The notes under the pieces: generated by a model
What the model was told of the DNA's origin: nothing
The model's input: only the letters and a program-made list of their open reading frames with translations
Database searches by the model: none
Made by a program: the position numbers and the translations under genes
Source of the DNA: Gnetum montanum
Lineage: Eukaryota; Streptophyta; Gnetopsida; Gnetales; Gnetaceae
Direction of reading: 5' to 3'
Assembly (NCBI GenBank): GCA_015680685.1
Contig: MNCI01002869.1
Location: forward strand, 408,526 to 472,525
Length of the DNA stretch: 64,000 bases
Shown here: positions 59,037-64,000 of the stretch, in pieces
Position numbering within the stretch: the first letter of the stretch is position 1
Layout: the number at the start of each line of letters is the position of its first letter

Positions 59037-59968
59037 CCATTGGTGGGGTACTTTTACAAGAAGGTAGGCTTGTTGCTTTCTTTTCTAAAAAATTAAATGA
59101 GTCAAGGAAAAAATACAATGTATATGAGAATGAGTTCTACATTGTTCTTCAAGCAATCAATCATTAGAAGCATTACTTGTTGCCCAAGGAGTTAACTTTG
59201 ATGACAAACCACAAAGCACTTCAATTTCTAAACTCTCAAAAGAAGTTGAGTGCAAAGCACATGAAGTGAAGTGCATAGTTATAGGAGTTTAATTTTGTGT
59301 TGAAACACAAAAGTGGAAAAGCCAATGTGGTGGCTAATGCATTGTTCAAGGTACTTGTGGTGAATTTCAATGTACCTCATGTAGATGGTATGGACAATTT
59401 TGCTAATTTTTATGAGCATGATGTTGAATTTGGGTAAGTTTAGAGGAGCTTCAAAGAGCCATGGTTGAGTAGGATAGAATAATGTAGGAACTATCATATT
59501 CCAGATGAATTTTTATTTAAAAATGAGAAGGTATGTATTTCTAATTACGATTTTAGAAAAAATATTTTATTTGAAAAGCATTATAGTGGCATGGTAGGAC
59601 ATATGGGCAAGGACAAAACATAGGAACTTGTGGGTAGGCACTATTTTTGGCCTAATAAGGCAACTAAAGTTTTGAAATTTATGAAGGAGTGTTTACCTTG
59701 TCAGAAATTCATAGGAGCTACAAGATTGAATGGACATTACATACCTTTACCAATACCCAAGGGTTCATGGAAACTATCTATGGATTTTGTGAGTGATATT
59801 CCAAAAACCAAAAGTGGAAATGATGTAATTTTTATTATTGTGGATAGGTTCTCTAAGATGGAACAATTCATTCTTTGCAAAAATATGGGTGATGCTTCTC
59901 AAATGGAAAATTTGATTTTCTAGCATTTTGTTAAGTTACATGAAATTTCTTTGAATATTGTTAATGAC
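59037..59968 (+). pseudogene. Element G RNase H and N-terminal integrase
   Basis: RNase H: TIGGVLLQEGRLVAFFSKKL, YNVYENEFYIVLQAINH, a TNHKALQFLNSQKKL block (the usual Asp is Asn) and FVLKHKSGKANVVANAL. Integrase: HYSGMVGHMGKDKT, YFWPNKATKVL, CLPCQK (zinc finger), PLPIPKGSWKLSMDFVSDIP with the first catalytic Asp, and IFIIVDRFSKMEQF. These match Reina/Tekay-type chromoviruses rather than the Athila-like family nearby. Several stops are present; the longest open piece is 59630-59923. Confidence 0.9.
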
Positions 59969-62735
59969 TGTAACACCCTATCCTAGCTAGGGTAGGGTGT
60001 TGCCTAGGATCAAGTGATTGTAGCACAAAAACATGCTAACTAGAGCCAATAATGTGCAAAATACATGACAATAAAAAAAGCTAAATGGTACAAAATCACT
60101 TTACCAGCATACCAAACCAAACATACATATCACATTAGACAAATGCATGTCTCTACATAAAGCAAACTATACACTTCACTATGAAAATACAAAAAACCAC
60201 ATAAACCTTATCATTGTATATAGAAGAGTACAGGGATTTCCACACAAAGATAGCTAGTCCACACTACTATACATGAAAATATACAAAACCAAACATTGAA
60301 GGATTTCCCCTCCTCTACTCTCTCTCTCTAGGCTCATCTAGGCTCCTACGCCTTTCGCTTGTAATGAAATGAAGTCAATACACAACTAAGTGGGAAGTAC
60401 TTACACTTCCCCTGCTAGATGGTTAACAAGTGCTACACTAGAGAAGGGAGTGGGGTACAAGAAAACCTACAACCACTATTAGTATTATGCATGATCAAAA
60501 CAACACACACCATATCATCCATAAAGCTATCAGACTATCATACAAGCATAGATGAAGCCATGGTCTGACATCATCTATCATGCTCATGTCATCATACCCA
60601 TGATAAACCATAAATAGTCCATGATCCACACAACCATAATCCAACCAGAACACATATAATTCATGATATGACTCACAAACCAATGCTACGACACACATAG
60701 CCCATGTGGCTACTAGCATATCTGTGCTTAGTGTAACATGTGAAACGTTGTTATGGGTACTCATAATAGCCATTACCTATAGGTCTTTTATTAGTCTTTA
60801 TTTATCCAACCAATGCTAGGGTCCATCTACCTGTGACTTACAACCACTAGCCTTCTCGAGGACTGGCAATAGGGATGAACACACCTATGCTACGGACCAG
60901 CTATAGGGACGAACACAGCTATGCTCTCCCACTTTGAGAATGAGGCCTAAGATAGAAGCCTCATTGATGCATCATAGTGGGGGTCAATCCATACTACCTC
61001 CAAGGTGCCTCATTACCAACTAGTCCACACCCTCATGCTAGCACCACTTGCCAACAACCATCACAAGCACCATCACGCAAATATATACACAACCCAACTA
61101 GCTTAAGCCAACATAGCTCATAAGCACCCCATACCCAAACAACATAACTGCACATCTCCACCCCTAATAGTTATAGTCATTCTAGGAAAACAATACCATG
61201 ATGCAATAGAATAACATAAAGACCTTGATATGATAAAACAATATAATGTTCCTCAAAAGACATGTATTTCCATAAAAATAACTACTAGAATAACCTTTAA
61301 AATGATCTATACCCAAAGAGAAATCTAATTCCATGATTAGAAAGTGCTTTCCAGAATGATCCCAATGACACCAAGTTTACCTAAATCGGACTCTTGGAAG
61401 CAAAGTTATGCGCATTCAAAGTTTGATTAATAAAATAATATTTGGAATGCCCAAAAATAATTATGCCCCAATAGGCCCTAAAAATAGCATATACCAATCA
61501 TATGAGGCTCATCAACACCATTGATGATATCCCACAAGTCCACATCAGCCCATACATCCCATAGATATTAACAAACAATTCCCAAAATTCTACAATTTTG
61601 GAAAACATGCAAAATAACATGCCTACACTCAAACTTTGAGCTAACCGCACCACATGCCTCCATCACATGATCATATACACTAATCTAGCACAAAAATATA
61701 GGGAAAAGGTAAATAAAATCCACCAATTAAAATTGTTGGGGTAGAAAGGCCAAAATAAGGAGAAAATCCTCACAAATCCTGTAGGACTCCATTTCACTTC
61801 CAACAAATTCTACACCCACGTAGATATGACTGTAGCAATTCCAAATCCAAGTTTAGAGCAAGAAAAAAGCATCTACAAGGCTCAAAATCTAGAAAAAGAA
61901 GAGAGAAAAAAAGAAAAACAGTAAAAAAATAATAGACTCCGGTGCGTTTTTAGTTTCTGGAATAGAGAAATAGAGAAAAACAAAAAAAAAAACTCAAGCA
62001 TGGTAGTGAAAATAAGGGCAGTGGTATCTTGTATTAAGGTAAAAATAAGAAACACAATTTTGGCCATGTTGCTTTATGCTCTAGGTGGTGAGACTAGGAA
62101 AAGAACAAAAAAAAGTGGTGGAAATGTTGGCGGAAAAGAAATCAACATAAAACCTATGTGTAGGTTAAAACAAAAGAAACCAACAATTCACTCCTCACAT
62201 CACATGAGCTAATTTTTTTTTTGTTTTTTTAAAATTCTTTATTTTTTTTCCAAAACGATTTTCATAAGTTATTCTCATTTCTCTTTTCCGCAACTAATAC
62301 CATAAACTTGTAACATGTGTAACAGACACACTGGGACTCCAAATCAAAATCTGTCTAAACCTACGAGATCCTTATCATACGCTCCACACATTTACATGCC
62401 AAAACCATGCTTGAACATCACACAACATAATGCTATAATACAAGTGCCTATATACCAAAATCATACATAAAGCATAGAAACATACCAGATCGATGCTCTT
62501 GTACCCCAATCCAACACCCCTGCTAGCAACATCACCTATCTAACACATCGTACAATGCTAGTATACATAATCATGTTAGTTAAGCATCCAAATACATCAT
62601 AATCATAACATAAAAATGAGCCTCATAACGTATAAAATACATTAACTTGTCCCGAAAAACCCACTGAGAATCTACATGTATTTTCTAAATCATAAGCGTA
62701 TGATCATACCTACTAACTCTAGGTATGATGTAACA
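59969..62735. mobile_element. 2767-bp insertion with 5-bp target duplication (probable solo LTR)
   Basis: Begins TGTAACACCC and ends GATGTAACA. ATGAC flanks both sides (59964-59968 and 62736-62740), and the interrupted integrase frame resumes exactly after it. TG...CA ends and a 5-bp duplication fit an LTR retrotransposon product. I see no internal direct repeats, PBS or coding region, so a large solo LTR is the simplest reading. An inverted CCCTA..TAGGG hairpin lies near 59977-59998. No protein-coding gene is supported inside; short ORFs at 60495-60773 (-) and 62000-62212 (+) lack motifs. Orientation is not determined. Confidence 0.8.
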
Positions 62736-63430
62736 ATGACAAAGACTCCAAATTCACTAGTCACTTTTGAAGGTTCCTTTGGAAAATTTTAGGGACATAA
62801 TTGAAATTTTCTAGTACTTGTCATCCACAATCTGATGGCCAAAGGAAGGTGGTGAATAGATCCTTGCTAAACCTATTAAGATATTTGTGTGATGGAAAAC
62901 CAAGTAGGTGAGAAAACTTACTAGGTCGTGTTGAGTTTTCATCCAATAATGCTTTTCATATGGCTATTGGTAAAAGCCAATTTGAGGTCAATTATGATTT
63001 TTATCCTAAGATGGTAAATACTTTGAAGAGATTTGATGGTAAAGCTTAACTAAGTGCTAATTTTGAGGGATCTCCATGTAAAAGTAAAATCAAATCTTGA
63101 CAAAAAGGCTAAAGAGAGAGTCCTCAAGAGGAATGAAGGTAAATGAAAGCCAAATTTTGTTGTCGGTGACTTGTTTTGATACACTTGAAGAAGAAGCAGT
63201 TGAGGAGTGTTAAATTCTCCAAGTTGAAAGCCCAAAATTAAGGCCAAGATTAATAATAATGCTTTTGAGATTAATTTACCAAATAATGTTGGTATATCTT
63301 TTGTGTTTAATGTTTCAAATCTTGTACACTATCATGGACCAATTGATGAGGAGACCATACAAGCCAACATTCATAAGTCAAAGGGGGTTATTAGATAGTT
63401 CAATCCTTCAATGGAAAGAAAGGTAATCGT
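62736..63430 (+). pseudogene. Element G integrase, second part
   Basis: Continues with KDSKFTSHF (the second catalytic Asp codon sits at the insertion point), STCHPQSDGQRKVVNRSL (the catalytic Glu is Lys), NNAFHMAIGKSQFEV, and the C-terminal NNAFEINLPNNVGISFVFNVSNLVHYHGP. The last block is the usual end of the integrase in plant chromoviruses. No chromodomain can be read before the LINE begins. Stops are frequent. Confidence 0.85.
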
Positions 63431-64000
63431 ACTCAACTATTATCATTTTTAGGTTTTCCTTGCATAAGTTTCCATGTTAAAAGAAGCATCCAAACATCAT
63501 CTCCATTAATGCACTTGGCAACCCATTTTATTGCAAGAGAAATACCCTAGGTATAATAATTAATGAGGCCAAGTCTTCCATCTTTTTTGCTACTAGTACA
63601 ATTATCCCAAGCAATTTTAGAAAAATATTTTCTATGTAGCTTAGTAGACTAAAGAAACCAGTGAATAATGTGATCATTTCTCTCATAAAAAGTTTTAGAA
63701 GGAGCCCAATAGCTAGAGTAATAAACATAAGTTGATTGGAGAATTTGCTTAAAAACTAAAACTTTGCCAGCAAGGGTGAGCTTTTTTTATTTCCCTTTAT
63801 CAAGCTTCTTTTCAATTTTATCAATCATATAATTCCACAAAATAATAAGATTAGGCTCAAAAGAAAAGAGTATTCCTAAAATTTTGAAAACTTAATCTTT
63901 TTTGAAGATTTTCCAAGCCTTGATAGTAACCCATTCATCAATATTTTCATCACAATAAACAATAGATTTTTACCAATTAATCAAAGAGCCAAATAACATG
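63431..64000 (-). pseudogene. LINE reverse-transcriptase C-terminal fragment
   Basis: On the - strand: LTLAGKVLVFKQILQST, YYSSYWAPSKTFYE, KIAWDNCTSSKKDGRLGL and GISLAIKWVAKCINGDD. These match the conserved region after the catalytic domain in plant L1-type LINE RTs (the LxGKxxVxxxVL and W..PK..GGLGI blocks). Stops interrupt the frame. The catalytic part lies beyond the right edge. Confidence 0.75.

Larger units (their letters stand above)
59037..63430 (+). mobile_element. Element G: Ty3/gypsy pol remnant split by an insertion
   Basis: RNase H and integrase of a chromovirus-type gypsy element, cut on the left by LTR D at 59037 and interrupted at 59968/62736 by a 2767-bp insertion. The reading frame resumes after the insertion. 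The right end meets a LINE fragment near 63430. No LTR is seen. Confidence 0.85.

Noticed and set aside
58753-59167. Long repetitive open frames on both strands rich in Thr, Ile, Arg and Val (58753-59118 - and 58799-59167 +).
   Set aside because: They translate the 45-bp tandem array, whose length is a multiple of three, so frames stay open by chance. The + frame then runs into RNase H of element G, a different sequence.
1-64000. A defence, CRISPR, toxin-antitoxin or biosynthetic system.
   Set aside because: The window is plant nuclear DNA made of retroelements and one PPR pseudogene. No such genes or arrays are present.

Overview
This 64-kb window is nuclear DNA from a seed plant with a large, repeat-rich genome. 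A conifer or other gymnosperm is the best guess. The basis is AT-rich, CpG-poor sequence, nested and heavily decayed LTR retrotransposons of types known only from plants, and one plant-type PLS-class pentatricopeptide-repeat (PPR) gene. There are no operons, prokaryotic genes, CRISPR arrays, rRNA or tRNA genes. I found no intact long ORF. Every coding region I can recognise carries stops or frameshifts.

Most of the window is one family of Ty3/gypsy elements, resembling the Athila group of non-chromoviruses. Copies share LTRs of about 0.8-0.96 kb that begin TGATGA and end TCATCA, a decayed tRNA-Asp primer-binding site, a gag-pol reading frame, a 2-kb spacer, and a third ORF (ORF3) of about 950 codons before the 3' LTR. 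The copies are: A (1-7128, + strand, integrase to 3' LTR); B (7131-19811, - strand, nearly full length); C1 (about 29441-32340, +, gag to RT); C2 (37120-about 41060, +, 5' LTR and gag fused to the post-pol spacer); C3 (44002-about 54535, +, 5' LTR to mid ORF3); and D (about 54536-59036, -, 5' LTR, gag, protease). Other residents are L (about 19812-23820), a non-autonomous LTR element with a 143-bp tandem array; a PPR pseudogene (about 23826-25738); a lone LTR of uncertain class (27589-28375); R (32544-about 36175), a gypsy element with gag and protease but no RT; G (59037-about 63430), a gypsy RNase H and integrase remnant split by a 2767-bp insertion with a 5-bp target duplication; and a LINE fragment at the right edge (-).

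How the parts would have worked: in the Athila-like family the LTR drives a transcript primed by tRNA-Asp; gag-pol supplies capsid, protease, reverse transcriptase, RNase H and integrase; ORF3, a possible DNA- or protein-binding and coiled-coil protein, lies behind a promoter-like and intron-like leader. Element L lacks pol and would have needed another element's enzymes.

The points most worth checking are: (1) the conserved ORF3 leader, with a GT(A/T)(A/T)GC donor-like site and an AG placed directly before ATGGCA in two of three copies; (2) ORF3 itself; (3) an exact 390-bp inverted duplication whose left arm is bounded by single Ns, very probably an assembly error; (4) a 45-bp tandem array in the U3 of element D; (5) a variant Cys-His motif in gag; and (6) inward-facing composite elements. 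I did not find a defence system, biosynthetic cluster or other clearly new biological system.
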